A stretch of DNA of 64,000 bases, taken from positions 310,001 to 374,000 of the forward strand of contig JADNRV010000031.1 in the NCBI GenBank assembly GCA_015499995.1. Reading direction: 5' to 3'. Positions 42,749 through 54,177 of the stretch are shown here, piece after piece. Position 1 is the stretch's first letter. The number at the start of each line of letters is the position of its first letter. This stretch comes from Flammula alnicola. Its lineage: Eukaryota > Basidiomycota > Agaricomycetes > Agaricales > Strophariaceae. The position numbers and the translations under genes were made by a program. Under the pieces are notes generated by a model. It saw only the letters and a list, made by a program, of their open reading frames with translations. It was not told where the DNA came from and made no database searches.

Positions 42749-44430
42749 ATGGCATCTTCGACAGCAGCGACGGAAGCGCAAATCAAAAGCGAGATCGAAA
42801 GATTGACAGGTAAAGTAGATTCGCCTTTGGTGGCATAGTGCGCACACTCGCCCTTCGTTGACTTTTCTGCTCCAGCGACTATTAATCAACACAAGGCGAC
42901 GCAGAAGAACAAACCATGGAACAATAGCGGGTATAAGAACTCTAGTAACTATTACTCGCCTTATCCTCACGGAGGACCGCCCGGACGAAGCAACTCGTAT
43001 TTTAACCCGGGCTATAAGCCCGCGAACAAGTATATTCGCCCAGGCTTGAATGCTGGTCCTTCCCAGCCGGCTTCGACAGCGACAACACCTTCAGCGGCGA
43101 CACCGACACCGACACCGACGACGGCTGACAACAGCCCTGGACCTTCCTCAATGCCCTCTCCTGCCGTGCCGTCTGCATCCAGTAAGCCAGTTTCTAGCGT
43201 AGGCGGACAGAAGAAAGAGGTAGTACTCGGGGGCGTGGCATTTGAGTCATCTGGGCGTTCTCTTGTCAGAAAAGATCGTAAGTTTATTGTCTCTGAATGG
43301 CGCTCATAGTCTTGCGTGTTGAATGTCTTTGTAGTACCGAAAGCCTCAAAACCTATATCTATTGGAAAACCGACATCGACTTCAACAGGACCGCAACACC
43401 ACTTTATCCGGAAACATGGTCATGTTCCTCCTGCGAGGGCGTTCAAATTGAAAGCTCGACGGGGTAGGAATATGACGCTGAATAATACCAGAAGGCCTTA
43501 TTCGTACGTAATGCACTGACCCTTATGTTGTGCACTCATGATATGTTTTGCAGCCGGAAAACGTCAAATAAACGGGTCAACAAATATGTGGACAAGCCTT
43601 GTCCGCGCTTCACAACCACAGGTGCGCACCGCTCTTCCCGAACCTGCTTCCCGAGACCTGGATGACCGCAAGTGGCTTCATGGTCTTGGGGAGCTGGGCT
43701 TGTCTTGATTCCCTCTATACAATGTTTATATTTCATTTTTTGTTTGTTTGTTCTGTGCTTGTTCTATGGACGACTACTTCTAGGTACCTGCAGTCGGGGG
43801 CTAACTTGCATGTATCAACACGACCCGGCCAAGATCGCGATCTGCTGGAACTTTCTGCAAGACAAGTGCCCCAACTCGGCGGAGACGTGCAACTTATCAC
43901 ACGAGCCCACACCGGAGAGGACGCCGCTCTGCGTGCACTTCCTGAACAAGGGCCGGTGCACGCGAGAGCAATGCCCGTACCCACATGTGAATGTGGGCAA
44001 GAGGGAGGGAGTGTGTCGTGATTTCGCGGTGCTGGGGTATTGTGAGCGTGGCTTGGAGTGCGATCGACAGCATGTCAGGGAATGTCCTGATTTCGCGGAG
44101 AAGGGGACCTGTGAGACGAAGGGATGCAAGTTGCCTCATGTGATAAGGGCGAATCAAAAGAGGAAGGCTGCCGCGGCCGCTACTGCCACTGGGTCTATCT
44201 CGGCTGCCGTTGCTGATAAGGCTAGCAGCAAGATGGACACTTTGGTGGATGGGCCGATGGTGACAGCTGAGGATGGGCAACTTGGCGATGAGTATATTTC
44301 ACTGACCTTCAAGGAAAGCGACAGTGAAGACGAGGAGGACGAGGAGGATGAAGACGAAAATGAGGAGGATGAGGAGGACGAGTCTGAGGACTCTGACTCC
44401 GAGATGGGTGATATTGAAGTTAATATGTAA
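42749..44430 (+). CDS. CCCH zinc-finger protein, ZC3H3-like (five fingers)
   Basis: Five exons: 42749-42809, 42876-43277, 43335-43503, 43554-43621, 43784-44430; 448 aa. The N-terminal half is disordered (Gly/Tyr/Asn-rich, then Thr/Pro/Ser-rich with a TPTPTPTT run) and leads to a basic stretch FKLKARRGRNMTLNNTRRPYS. Five consecutive CCCH fingers follow: CPRFTTTGTCSRGLTCMYQH, CWNFLQDKCPNSAETCNLSH, CVHFLNKGRCTREQCPYPH, CRDFAVLGYCERGLECDRQH and CPDFAEKGTCETKGCKLPH. The C-terminus is a long Glu/Asp/Ser run. Five tandem fingers after a basic lead match ZC3H3 of animals and its fungal relatives, which act in mRNA 3'-end processing and nuclear export; the role here is inferred. Start ATG 42749 gives MASSTAATEAQIKSEIERL, a short helix. 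Confidence 0.85.
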
Positions 44431-44602
44431 AAAAAGTGTTCATGTGTTTCATTTGATTGAATGACATCTTGTTTTTTTCGTGTTCAACATTGTGTAAGAC
44501 CTTTTGTAGTAAGTAGCACAGCCACAAAACGGCTGATGTGGCCTGTCGCGTGTTTGTTTTGGACCACCACCGACGTTGCGCTCCGCTTGTCCTGGTCGGT
44601 AT

Positions 44603-45486
44603 ATGTCGTCTAGAGAGTCGGCAAGGCCTCATCCCCGTCGCTCAGTATCCTCTCCTAACTATCCGACGCGTCACCAAGCACAGTCTCAGGAACACACTCT
44701 CCTAATTCCTCCCTCAAACCAGATGGCTTCTACTTCAGACAACCCGCCAAGCTCTCCACGGCCGAAGGCTGCCTCGCGTCTTATCCATTCTGTTAAGCGT
44801 ACTCTCTCGCCGTCGTCAGCATCCAAGAAGCGATATACGCAATATTCAGTGGGCGCTTGTGCTGTTTATCGTGCCACATGTGTTGACTCCGATTTTTACA
44901 GAAATCTGCTATGCACTCGACGCTCGAAGAATCGAGCTCTGCGGTCCCGCCGCAACAACAACAATTTAGAGATCCAGATCCTGTATCATCGCGACCGACG
45001 ATAGAGCAGATAGCCATGGGCCTCCATATCTCGCGAACACCCCACCTACGACCGCTCGGTTCGTCACCGTACGCTTTCTCCCAGCGAAACTCTGCGCCGC
45101 ACTCGGCGAGCCCGTATGAACACCACCATCACCGAACTACGCCCATCACTCTACCCCCGCCACCCTCGCGCTCCTCGCTCAAAAAGCCGTCCGCAACAAT
45201 CACCTCGTCATCAAGCAGTCCGGCTGTCAGTCCCCTTCCTTTCTCGAGTGCATCTGGGTCATCAACGACGGTTACCTCCGTGACGCCTTCGCCTGCGCAG
45301 TCGTCTCGCTCGTTCGCTGCGATCAAGTTTCGCATGTCACGCTTTCTGCCGCATAACAGGGCGACGTCTGCGCCTTCATCTATGATGTCTTCGCCTGTAT
45401 CTTCTCCTCGGACCAGTACATCCGACTTTCCCCAACAGAAGAAGGCGGTGAGATTCACGACGGAGGAAGAGGGAGATGGGGATTGA
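44603..45486 (+). CDS. Disordered Ser/Pro-rich protein, unknown function
   Basis: Two exons, 44603-44848 and 44902-45486, joined in phase by a 53-nt intron (GTGGGC...TACAG); 276 aa. No folded domain was recognised. The sequence is Ser/Pro/His-rich with short basic motifs (RLIHSVKRTLSPSSASKKR, FAAIKFRMSRFLPHNR) and an acidic end after a KKAVRFTTEEE element. An internal ATG near 44,723 (MASTSDNPP) could be the true start. The tidy intron and uninterrupted frame support a real gene. The RTLSPSS and RSS elements look like kinase target sites, which is speculative. It follows the CCCH gene by only 172 bases on the same strand. Confidence 0.6.
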
Positions 45487-46379
45487 CGGCCTCGCACCGC
45501 TTCCACGTCCGCATCTCTCTTCTCTGCTTATTCCCCTCCTTTTCCCCTATCATTATTAAGTAATTCGTTTTATTTCATCTGGAGAGCATTTTTTTTTCCG
45601 ACCAACAACATCTTTTGCGAAATCCTCCTGGGTTTAGATGACTCCTTCCTGCATTACTATACTATCCATCACTTTTCTTCAACCGAAGCATGTAGCATCA
45701 CATTCCTGACATGTATATCTTCGCTATTTTCATGGGGTTATTTTGCGGCTGTATGTCGCGATCATCACCACGCAACTCGAACTCTGCATCACGTATTTTC
45801 TCCCCGATATCATTCGAGCTTTGACATGATAAGGATGTTCTTTCGGACCAGCCCTCGGTTTTGGACCTGTAGAGAGTTGAACAGAGCCACAATTACTGTA
45901 ACCGATTTTTTTTCTCTTTCCTTTGCCCCTGATTCTTGAGTTGTTGATGACGCAAAGGCCATTGTCGGCACGGCTGGTCACGCGATTCGCGACAGCACCG
46001 CTTTCGATTCGGACCAGTGACGCTTCTGTTTTTGGAGTTGACCACTTCTCCTCTCCGAACGGCGAACACAGCGTCAGCACAGACTCGTGCGTTCAACCAG
46101 GCGGTAACTGCGGACTGACGCTGCGCTGCTCGATAATCTCATCCTTCTTGCCCTTGACCCTATTAGTGCCTCGCTGACTGAGGTCAACAAGAGCCTTTGT
46201 TTTTGTTCTTCGACCTCTCCTGTTTAGTACCTGGCCGGTTGGAAAGTTTGAGCTTCATATACTTTCTTGACTCTCGAACATACACTATAAACCAACCACA
46301 AACCAACCCCAGCTTGGTTTATAGAGTGACGAACACGCGACACCTACTGTGAACTCCCATCTGAATTGACATTGAACCA
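45487..46379. other. Intergenic region before the DnaJ gene
   Basis: 893 bases. Minus-strand frames near 45,730-46,258 are open for up to 116 codons and one could be joined to a short ATG exon at 46,258, but the pieces run in competing frames and match nothing I know. I treat the region as 3' region plus DnaJ promoter, the latter with repeated accaaaccaacc-type tracts near 46,290-46,320. Confidence 0.35.
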
Positions 46380-48846
46380 ATGGCGCCCGTCGAAACTGAA
46401 TACTATGATTTGGTGTGTGTCGGCTGATTGCTCTTTAGTGGCCCTAACTAACCTTTGCACGGCTTTTCTCTCTTTGCTGGAGTAGTTGGGTGTCCCAGTC
46501 GACGCAGACGATACAGTGTTGAAGAAGGGGTATCGAAAGCAGGCTATGAAGGTTCGTGCCCATCTTTTTTCGACATTCATCGATTAAGTTTGGATGACGC
46601 ACTCGAATTCGATTCTTACTCGCTTTCTTCTGATTTTTTAGTATCACCCAGACAAGAATCCTTCGCCCGATGCGGAAGAGAAATTCAAAGATATCAGGTA
46701 CGGAGAGCGTATTCAGCGTCAGAAACTCAGAACTGATGTGCCCCGGATCTGCTGCAGTAAAGCATATCAAGTGTTATCTGACCCTGTAAGTTCTCCCCAT
46801 ATTCTTCACGTTCTTCTCGACATCGACAGCTGACCTTTCTTTTAGAATCTACGTGCCGTGTACGATAAGAATGGCAAAAAAATGGTATGTTATTTATCGA
46901 TGATGGCGTTTGACCACTCGGACGAACGGCTAACTCTTATTATCTTAGGTCGACAAAGAGGGCCCTATCAACATGGAGGATGCTGCTGGTTTCTTCGCCA
47001 ACGTGTTCGGAGGAGAGCGGTTCGTTGACTACGTGCGTTTTCTTCATTCGTCTCTCTCTTTATACATAAATCGCATTCGACTGACATTCTACACTTGTTC
47101 AATTTAGATCGGCGAAATCTCGATTATGAAGGACATGACCTCCGTAGCGACCACGATGATGACAGACGAGGAGAAGGCGGAGATCGAGAAGCAGATGAAC
47201 GCCAGCAACCCCAATGCCGGGCCGTCGACCCCTACTGTTCATGATAGGCCTGCGCCGGCGCCGGCAGCCGCCAAGCTCAGCACGCCTACTACTCCTACTA
47301 CTCCTACTGCTGCCGCCGCTACTCCTGGGGTGCAGCACACCGATGGCGCTGCGGCAGCTACACCTGCAGCTGCAGGCGTCACCCCCACAGCCAATGCCGT
47401 GCCAAGCTCCACGTCCACCAGCACGCATCTCGTCCCCCACAGCGGTTCGTCGCCGTCCGTGACCTCCAGCGCCGCGGCGGACAAGGAGGCAGAGCGGCGC
47501 GAGGCGGCGCGAAAGAAGGCGGAGCAGAGGGAGAAGCTCAGGGAGCATGATAAAGCGCGGCGTAAGGCGATGGAGGCGCGTGTGGCGATGCTGACGAAGA
47601 AGATGGTTGAGAGGATCAGGCCGTTCGTCGAGGCGAAGGATCCTGGAGGCAAGAATGATGCAGAGTCGGATGCGTTTGCGGACAGGATGAAGAAGGAGGT
47701 GGAGGACCTGAAACTGGAGAGCTTTGGTGTTGAGGTGCATTGTTTTTCTTGTTATTCTTATGTTTTCTCATCCATTCACTTTTGGGAAATTCATAGCTTC
47801 TGCATACGATCGGTAGTGTCTACATGATGAAGGCATCATCGTTCATGAAGTCGCGAAAGTTCTTGGGAATGTAAGTCCCATTACACTTAGAATATTAGCC
47901 CTCTGTATTCATCGGTCGTTATTCTAGTCCTGGATTCTTCTCGAGGCTAAAGGAGAAAGGCTCCCTTGCGAAGGATGTTTGGGGTGTGATTGGCAGCGCG
48001 TGAGTCTCCATTCAGCCGCTCTGCAACTTTTTCTGATCTCTGCCTTGTCTTGTACATAGTTTGAGCGTCCGTGATCTGATGCTGGTAAGCTGAAAGATGT
48101 AGATTGCATCTTCATGGACCTTGACATGATATCTCATTGTTTGCAGGAAATGGAAAAGGTTCAAGCCAAAGGCGAAGTTGATGAGGAGCAGTTGAGAGCT
48201 CTCGAGATGGACGTCACTGGCAAGGTTCGTTATGAACATCATTCAGATATCCGAAATCAGTATTGATTATTTATTAAATTCGCCTAGATTATGCTTGCCT
48301 CGTGGCGTGGGGCGCGGCTTGAAGTTATCCAAGTGCTTCGAGAGGTTCGTTGATATGTTTTTCTTATTTTTGTGATCCTTATATTCACGCTCCATGACCT
48401 TTTCGTTTCAATAGGTAGTGGACAACGTGCTGAAAGAACCTGGCCAAAGTGAAACAGTTCTCATCAACCGAGCCAAGGTATTTCCTCCTTTGTTTGCGTC
48501 ATGCTGCTCAACGGATGCCTGACTGGCGTCGTTTGCCCGTTATCTTTAGGCTCTACTCATCACTGGTGCCATTTTCAAGTCCGCCGTACCCGACGAATCT
48601 GATGAAGAACGTCGGGAGCTTGAGCGGTGAGTCATACATTGACCTAGTTCTTTGTGGTTCTTGATCCTGATCATTTCTTCTCTTCTTCCTTCGCGTTGTA
48701 GGATGGTACATGAAGCGGCCCAACCCAAAGCGAAGAAGAGCGCAACGAATGCCGCCAAGGCCAGGCGAGAAGAGATGCTAAGAGCTGCCGCGGCCGCTGC
48801 TGAGAAGGAGAAGCACGCAGCAGCGACCAAAGATGGTGCTGCATAG
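46380..48846 (+). CDS. CAJ1: DnaJ (Hsp40) protein with DnaJ-X domain, CAJ1/DJP1-like
   Basis: A gene of about a dozen exons starting MAPVETEYYDL. The J domain (exons 1-5) has helix II residues KKGYRKQAMK, the HPD loop YHPDKNPSPDAEEKFKDI and the end AYQVLSDPNLRAVYDKNG. An Ala/Pro/Thr-rich linker of about 110 residues follows (47,220-47,480), then a charged helix (RREAARKKAEQREKLREHDK). The C-terminal DnaJ-X domain spans KASSFMKSRKFLGIPGFFSR to ALLITGAIFKSAVPDESDEE. The end is Lys/Ala-rich. This order is that of the CAJ1/DJP1 class of J proteins, which stimulate Hsp70 ATPase; DJP1 assists peroxisomal and mitochondrial import in yeast. The first intron begins right after the Leu codon of YYDL (46413). 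No frame break was seen. Confidence 0.88.
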
Positions 48847-49260
48847 GATTTTCTTATGGGCTCTCCTTTTTCTTTTTCTCTTCTCTTTCTTTCAATAATC
48901 CTTCCTGCCCTAGGCATTAGTAGTCGACGGTCTCCTTCTCGCATTTACGTACACTAATCATGCAGTACATACCTACTACCAACCTACTCAATCTATTTCA
49001 GCTAGAACATATCCTTACAGAATGGTTTCCCAGCACTTTTGGTTTCCTTATTGTGACTGGTTTACTGAGTGCACAATATATATAACATGCAAGATACAGG
49101 AAAGCCATTGGAGATAAGCGGATGTGGGTATCATTATGTACGTGTTCGATTGTTCGTAAACAATGAGAATCGAGTATAGAGTATATAGATAAGGATACTT
49201 CGCGAACGATGCTTTACATTTCTTATTCGTTTAACTTATGTTGGGAATGGCTGGGCACCC
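48847..49260. other. Convergent spacer, DnaJ and amidohydrolase
   Basis: 414 bases between two convergent gene ends. It is C/T-rich just after the DnaJ stop, then A/T-rich with several TATATA-like tracts. No gene is supported. Confidence 0.4.
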
Positions 49261-51657
49261 TCAGCTTCTTGCCACTTTTCCTTGTTCAAACGATGCTTGA
49301 ACCTGACGAAAATTCAAAACTCAGTGTGAGAGATATCGACGAAAATAAAGAGAGATTTTTGGTTTGGGAGCTTCTCATGGAAAGCTTTGCTTACCCTGGA
49401 GAAGAATTCTGCGTCGGTAAGGATGCGATATCCCGTCAAAGCTAAACCTTTTGTGATGACCATCGTAGCTTCATGGGCTGCTTCGGTCCTCGCAGCCTTG
49501 GCGAATGCAGGTGTGTGGTTCCCGCCGTTAGGCACTGTGGGTATTGCTAGGGATACCAATTAAATAGGTGATGAGTTACCAGGTTTATGGAGGTGGATAA
49601 ACGCGAATAGTTACCGAAAGCGGGATGGAGTGCGGGAAGAGCTGTGAAGGACATGATTATGAGCGTGATCCGGACTCTTACTTGTGGAAAGGGGAAAGGG
49701 AGAGAGAAAGGAACGGACCATATGATACATTGCCCTGCAGCATTAATAAATTTATTAGTTCATCTTACAGCAAGGGGAATGCGTAGAATGGATGACTAAC
49801 GAAGTCGGTGGAGGCGGACGATCCACCCTGCATTGTCACAAGGCCGTAGCGACTCCCGACGATGTCGGCGAAGTCTTGTGCTGTGCGGGATCAGAAACGC
49901 AAAGTCAATTCTTGTAACAAGGTACGCAGACCTGGAGAACTCACCAAGCACTGAATTTTGATGGAGGTCGAAATAGCGTTCTCGAGCTTTATTTCGATGT
50001 TGCACCCCGTCGCTACGGCCCCTGCTCTGCGAACCTCGAATTATGAGCATATGTGCGCCTTCATGCGAGCTATTAGAGGTGCTTACCGTAGACAATTTAT
50101 ACGCGTTTGGCAAGTACGTCGACTTCTGCAGACGTCGGTGCTCTGGCTAACCATGCATTTTAGCATAATCTGGAATCACTATATTGCGGGTTACTTTCAG
50201 AACAGCCTTTTAAGAAGGCAGGGAGTGCTGTGCACCATTTGGAAGCCAGTTTTTGCCCTCTACCACGCCATGCACGCGATGGTCCGGCTTCATCTGCTGA
50301 CGCATCATCGATATGCCAGAGTAAGCAATAAATGCGGCATCTAAGGCATTTGTTCCTTCCCTATTCTCATTGTAAGAATCAAAAAATACTCGGGGTTGCT
50401 GAAGCTCAACTGCTTACCAAGGAGCTCCCCCTGCATGGGCACTGGGTCAAAGATAGGAGGCTTCTTAGAATCCTTATGACGTAGTTGGACGAGCGACGAG
50501 CACCACTGACCTACGGCCAAAATATTCGACTTGGATACTCTGCATGGCGTTCGAGCTCCCTATGTTAAGTGAGTGCGGGAGGCCCGGCGCCGGATGACAC
50601 CTGAAAAATAAAAATCTTGAACAAAACAGCCGATTCGTTTACAAAAAATGGCGTACATAAGGCATACGTCCATCTCATCGTATCCTCCTCGTTCGAGCAG
50701 GATGATCTTACCGCCGCCACTCTCCTCGGCTAAGGAATTGAATATGTATTGCGTCAGGGTTGGGAATGTCAGCAACATGAAAAATAAATATCGTTACCTG
50801 GTGTCCCAAGAAGCACGATTTTGCCAGAAACGCGGGGACTGGCTTCGAGTGCTGCTTTGAGGGCGATTGCTACCCCGACTCCGCTGACAGCGATGAGGTT
50901 ATGACCGCATCCGTGCCCCATGCCTTGCAGAGCGTCCATTTCTGAATTAATGCCTATGACTCTCCCACCTGTGCCTTGGGAGTACTCTGCTCTCCAGGCC
51001 GTGTCAAGTCCTAGATAGTGTTTCGTGACTTTAAAGCCTTGCTTGCCCATAAAGTCAGTTAAAAGGTCATGGGCATATCTGGAAAGAATAGAGAGATGAA
51101 TTTCTGAGAAGTAGATAGTAAAGGCAAGGTATCCAGTACCTCTCCTTAAACATGAGTTCGGGATGATCTAGAACCATTCATTTACTTCAGAATTGAATAA
51201 TGAATGATATTTATGAGATAATAAATACCGTGTATCTTCAAACTGAGATCCCGAAGACTCGGGCTGTATTTATCCAATACTTGTTCAACCAAAGCAGAGA
51301 TATCGTCTGCCTTGGTTGACGTGTCAGCTTTGGCAGAATACGATGGTAGCGGTTCTCGTTCGAGAGTCCACCAATCATCCTGAGCACCATAAGAAAAGTC
51401 ACAGAATGGATTGAAGTAACTAATCTCCTGCTGCTCAATTTTGCGTCAGAAAAGTCGCAATTGTGACAAAACTCCTGTCCAACCTTTGGTTCACCAGATT
51501 TTAGTTCTGAAGACTTTTCATAGGGGCTCTGGGGCTGCGAGCTGTCTGCAGTTTGAGAAGGGGGCTCTACATGAGTTGCAGAATTCGCTCCTCTACGCGT
51601 CGATTTACGCGCGAAAAAATTGCCAAAGCACCCCGCCTGTATTTCAGTATTGTCCAT
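49261..51657 (-). pseudogene. M20 peptidase/amidohydrolase with two frame breaks
   Basis: A multi-exon gene for a metal-dependent amidohydrolase of the aminoacylase-1/PM20D2 type. After a disordered lead (MDNTEIQAG... from 51657), the core reads in order: DDWWTLEREPLPSYSAKADT, GINSEMDALQGMGHGCGHNL (Asp and His metal ligands), AEESGGGKIILLERGGYDEM (catalytic Glu), CHPAPGLPHSLNIGSSNAMQ, NWLPNVIPDYAKM, AGAVATGCNIEIKLENAI, YGLVTMQGGSSASTDF and FAIPTVPNGGNHTPAFAKAA. The end is FFSRVQASFEQGKVARS. Exons and splice sites are otherwise normal. Between NVIPDYAKM and AGAVATGC the frame must change twice, at about 50,152 and about 50,102, to keep the conserved WLARAPTSAEVDVLAKRV and INCLR. This makes it a recent pseudogene or a gene carrying two sequencing indels. 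An intact enzyme would cleave N-acyl amino acids or dipeptides. Confidence 0.75.
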
Positions 51658-52124
51658 GAGAGTGAAAGGGAGAAAGAAAGAATGCCTTGAGAGTCGCAAA
51701 CCCAATGGGTACAGCAAATGATCATTTTCAACTGAATCTCAGCTGGGCAGATCTTGGTGAGATCCACATTCAGTCACCGATCGGTTGACGTCGAAGCATG
51801 GTTTTGATACCATAGCAGTCCACTCCCTATCCTTATTTTCTTACTTGATGGGCATCGTGCCAGTGAGAAATCATATTGTCACAATCCGGTGAGTTCGGTT
51901 TTCAGGTCACCTGCCCTTTTTGAACGATTTCGCGCGCACCTGACTCTGACATATCTACCCAGTGTCAGATATTCACACCGTGTGCGTCAATGTGTAATGG
52001 CAAATGAGTAATATACATACAGAAGTACAGAGTAGCTCCTGTCCGAGTACAGTCGAACAAAGATTAGAAGATATAGCATCAAACATAGAGCAAAGATAAA
52101 ATAAAATTTTGGGTCTTGCATGCA
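51658..52124. other. Intergenic region between two minus-strand genes
   Basis: 467 bases holding the 3' region of the DUF7330-like gene and the amidohydrolase promoter. No gene is supported. Confidence 0.4.
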
Positions 52125-53161
52125 TCAGGGCTTCGAATCCCCTCGCAGAATTCCACCAAGCTTCTTCCAGAAACCAGCCGGGGGCGTATAGTGGTCTCGA
52201 CCGCTCATACCGACGATTATGCTGCCAGAACGAGTCGAGGCTTCGCAGAAAGAGGCTTCCCGGGAGCTGTTCAGTCCTTCATCGGCATTGCCAACCATGA
52301 ATATGATCTCCCGGTCGGACGACTTTACTATTTTCATTCGGGCTGATAGTGCAGGCAAAACCTGCATGGTACCCTTCCTTGACGAGAGTTGCATCACTCC
52401 GGAAAATCCTTCAGGTATAAAGAGAACGATGTCCCCTGAAATGATATGTCAGTGGTCTTGCTACCTCGCTAAATCACTCAAAGCACCGACCATGACGGGA
52501 GGAGACGTCTAGGCCCATACTAGGCGTCGACGGGGGCATGGAAAGCTTAAAATTTCCAGTAAGCAAAGAATGGACTGCAGCAGATGGCGACTCGGACATA
52601 CGAGGTTGAGCCTTATCAGTCCGTGCCTGCTGGACACGGTAATCCTCGCCTTTGGAGTTTTCTGACCATCGCCAGTTGTGGCGAGATTTAAGTCAATTGT
52701 GCCATTCCGAGTACGGAAAGAGGCATGTGGCAATGGCTTGTTGCATTTCTGTTTCCCCCTTCGACTTTGGTCAAGGGCAGGAACTAGGGGGTCAATGTAG
52801 AAAGTGCCTGATCAAAGCGCAGCGTTGAGACCTGCGGTCTGCACGGACATGACAAGGGACAAGATCTCACCTTCAATGTTATGCTTACGTTCAAAGATGT
52901 GCACTTGGTCAACGCTCGGAGGTGGGACGGTCAGAGATTGGCCATTATTACGAGCGATGGATGCGTGCACTGGGGGAGGTGGGTGATGTCGTACACGACC
53001 ATGGGCACTTTCCAAGTCACTGTACGCGGGTGGATTATCTACGACCTCAACACCCAACGTGATAAGTCTATGTGAACCCACGAAGCACGAACGAGTCAAC
53101 TCACCTTTTCCGACATGCGAGACGAAGGAATACCGCTTGGTGTTGAGGGTTCGATGATCAT
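52125..53161 (-). CDS. DUF7330-like domain protein, unknown function
   Basis: Start ATG 53161 (MIIEPSTPSGIPSSRMSEK), then an intron, a Pro-rich lead (VVDNPPAYSDLES) and the domain from VHIFERKHNIEGTFYIDPLV onward. Repeating short beta-like units carry S-x-x-G or R-x-G turns: SFRTRNGTIDLNL, ITVSSRHGLIRLNL, LDVSSRHGDIVLFIPEGFSG, MQLSSRKGTMQVLPALSAR, ASTRSGSIIVGM. This repeated SSxHG-type pattern after an N-terminal PPAY/IYER lead is typical of DUF7330 proteins, abundant in mushroom-forming fungi and of unknown function. The C-terminus is FWKKLGGILRGDSKP. The intron at about 52,604-52,549 may alternatively be coding in another frame; both readings resume at LSMPPSTPSMGLDVSSRHG. I see no signal peptide or membrane segment. 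Confidence 0.7.
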
Positions 53162-53596
53162 TTCAATGAATGCAGGTCTTTTCAGAGGGGTAGAAGAGGG
53201 TAAATATGGGATACTCGGATGGCTATCAGCTGCGCCTTCAACCTTATGATGAGCTGCGGTCAGCTTCTGGCCGCAGGTATGTGAGCACGGCAAAATAGTC
53301 GCGAGCTTATGGTCACCAGAACAAAGTCTCAGGACACACATTAAACCCTTCCTCCAGAGCAACAGGTAAAAAGGCATCTGTACAGTGTATGCATATAGAA
53401 AAGTCTCGGAGCTGTGTCGTTTGCTGCGCGGATATCAAAGGCTGTGTTCGTTTGACGTCAAATCGGCGATCGGCATGGTTTCGGCAACGGTCAATCCTTA
53501 CCGTTTCTGTCCACAACGCCGACATATGTAAGTTACACAACTATGTAAGTTACTCAACTTGCAACCACTCACAAAAACACTACAAAAAACATCGCA
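53162..53596. other. Spacer upstream of the DUF7330-like gene
   Basis: 435 bases: promoter side of the DUF7330-like gene, then the terminator side of the first tRNA in the cluster, with an A6 run at 53583-53588 that reads as T6 on the tRNA strand. Minus-strand frames continue upstream of 53161, but nothing distinguishes them as coding. Confidence 0.4.
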
Positions 53597-53684
53597 GGGC
53601 CTAACCGGGAATTGAACCCGGGACCTCCTCGAAGTAGTTCGCTAAGCGCCCTAACAAGGAATCATACTACTAGACCATCAGGCC
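53597..53684 (-). tRNA. tRNA-Pro(AGG) with intron
   Basis: Same body as the copy at 13663: acceptor GGCCTGA/TTAGGCC with one G-T pair, T arm CCGGG-TTCAATT-CCCGG, anticodon stem CCTTG/CGAGG and anticodon AGG. The intron is longer and different (CGCTTAGCGAACTACT). A T6 run follows on the minus strand. Confidence 0.9.
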
Positions 53685-53811
53685 GATGAAAGCAAATTTA
53701 CCATCCCAACCATAGATCGCTGAATATAATTAGCCCAATCAAAATGTACACCGCTGAAACTATACTTGAGGAAGGCGTAGCGAGGAGAAAACAAGATTAC
53801 TAATTATTATA

Positions 53812-53903
53812 TGACCCTAACTATATGAATTGATCTCAGGACATCATTGAAGCAGTTTGCTAAGCGCTCTAACAAGGAATTACAAGAGACCATCAATCTG
53901 GCC
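53812..53903 (-). pseudogene. Decayed tRNA-Pro copy
   Basis: From 53827 to 53903 the bases align along their length with the functional tRNA-Pro(AGG) at 53597-53684, including its intron (gctaagcg). However, the T arm reads attgatctcagg instead of attgaacccggg, and the acceptor and D regions carry substitutions and a small deletion. Stem pairing is lost, so it should not be functional. It looks like a degenerated duplicate. Confidence 0.75.
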
Positions 53904-54091
53904 ATTGAAAACAGGCGCTGGCTATATGGGTGCATTTCTACCGTAAAAAGTTGATCACAGGCCTCTGCCGCGCTTGATCTATCCTGAGATTAGCGATAAC
54001 AGGGGTCCGCCGAAGCGGGCTCCACATTTTGGAACCCGCTTTTACGACGAACAAGGAAGAATGCTGAGCACGTTGGTCACATCGACAAAAA

Positions 54092-54177
54092 GGGCCTGAC
54101 CGGGAATTGAACCCAGGACCTCCTCCAATCAACGCCGGGCGCCCAAAGGAGGAATCATGCGACTAGACCACCAGGCC
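54092..54177 (-). tRNA. tRNA-Pro(TGG) with intron
   Basis: Acceptor GGCCTGG/TCAGGCC with one wobble pair; D region GTCTAGTCGCATGAT; anticodon stem CCTCC/GGAGG perfect; loop TTTGGG gives anticodon TGG, followed by an intron CGCCCGGCGTTGAT. The T arm is CTGGG-TTCAATT-CCCGG. A T5 run follows on the minus strand (54086-54090). Confidence 0.88.

Noticed and set aside
45129..45506. A 125-codon minus-strand frame opposite the disordered protein
   Set aside because: Antisense to Ser/Pro-rich coding sequence, which opens reverse frames by composition alone.
45730..46258. Possible minus-strand gene upstream of the DnaJ gene
   Set aside because: Short pieces in competing frames, no recognised motif and no convincing splice chain; kept only as a note on the gap.
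47099..47740. Long minus-strand frames opposite the DnaJ gene
   Set aside because: Mirror of the low-complexity Ala/Pro/Thr-rich linker and GC-rich charged helix; no start context, domain or splice structure.
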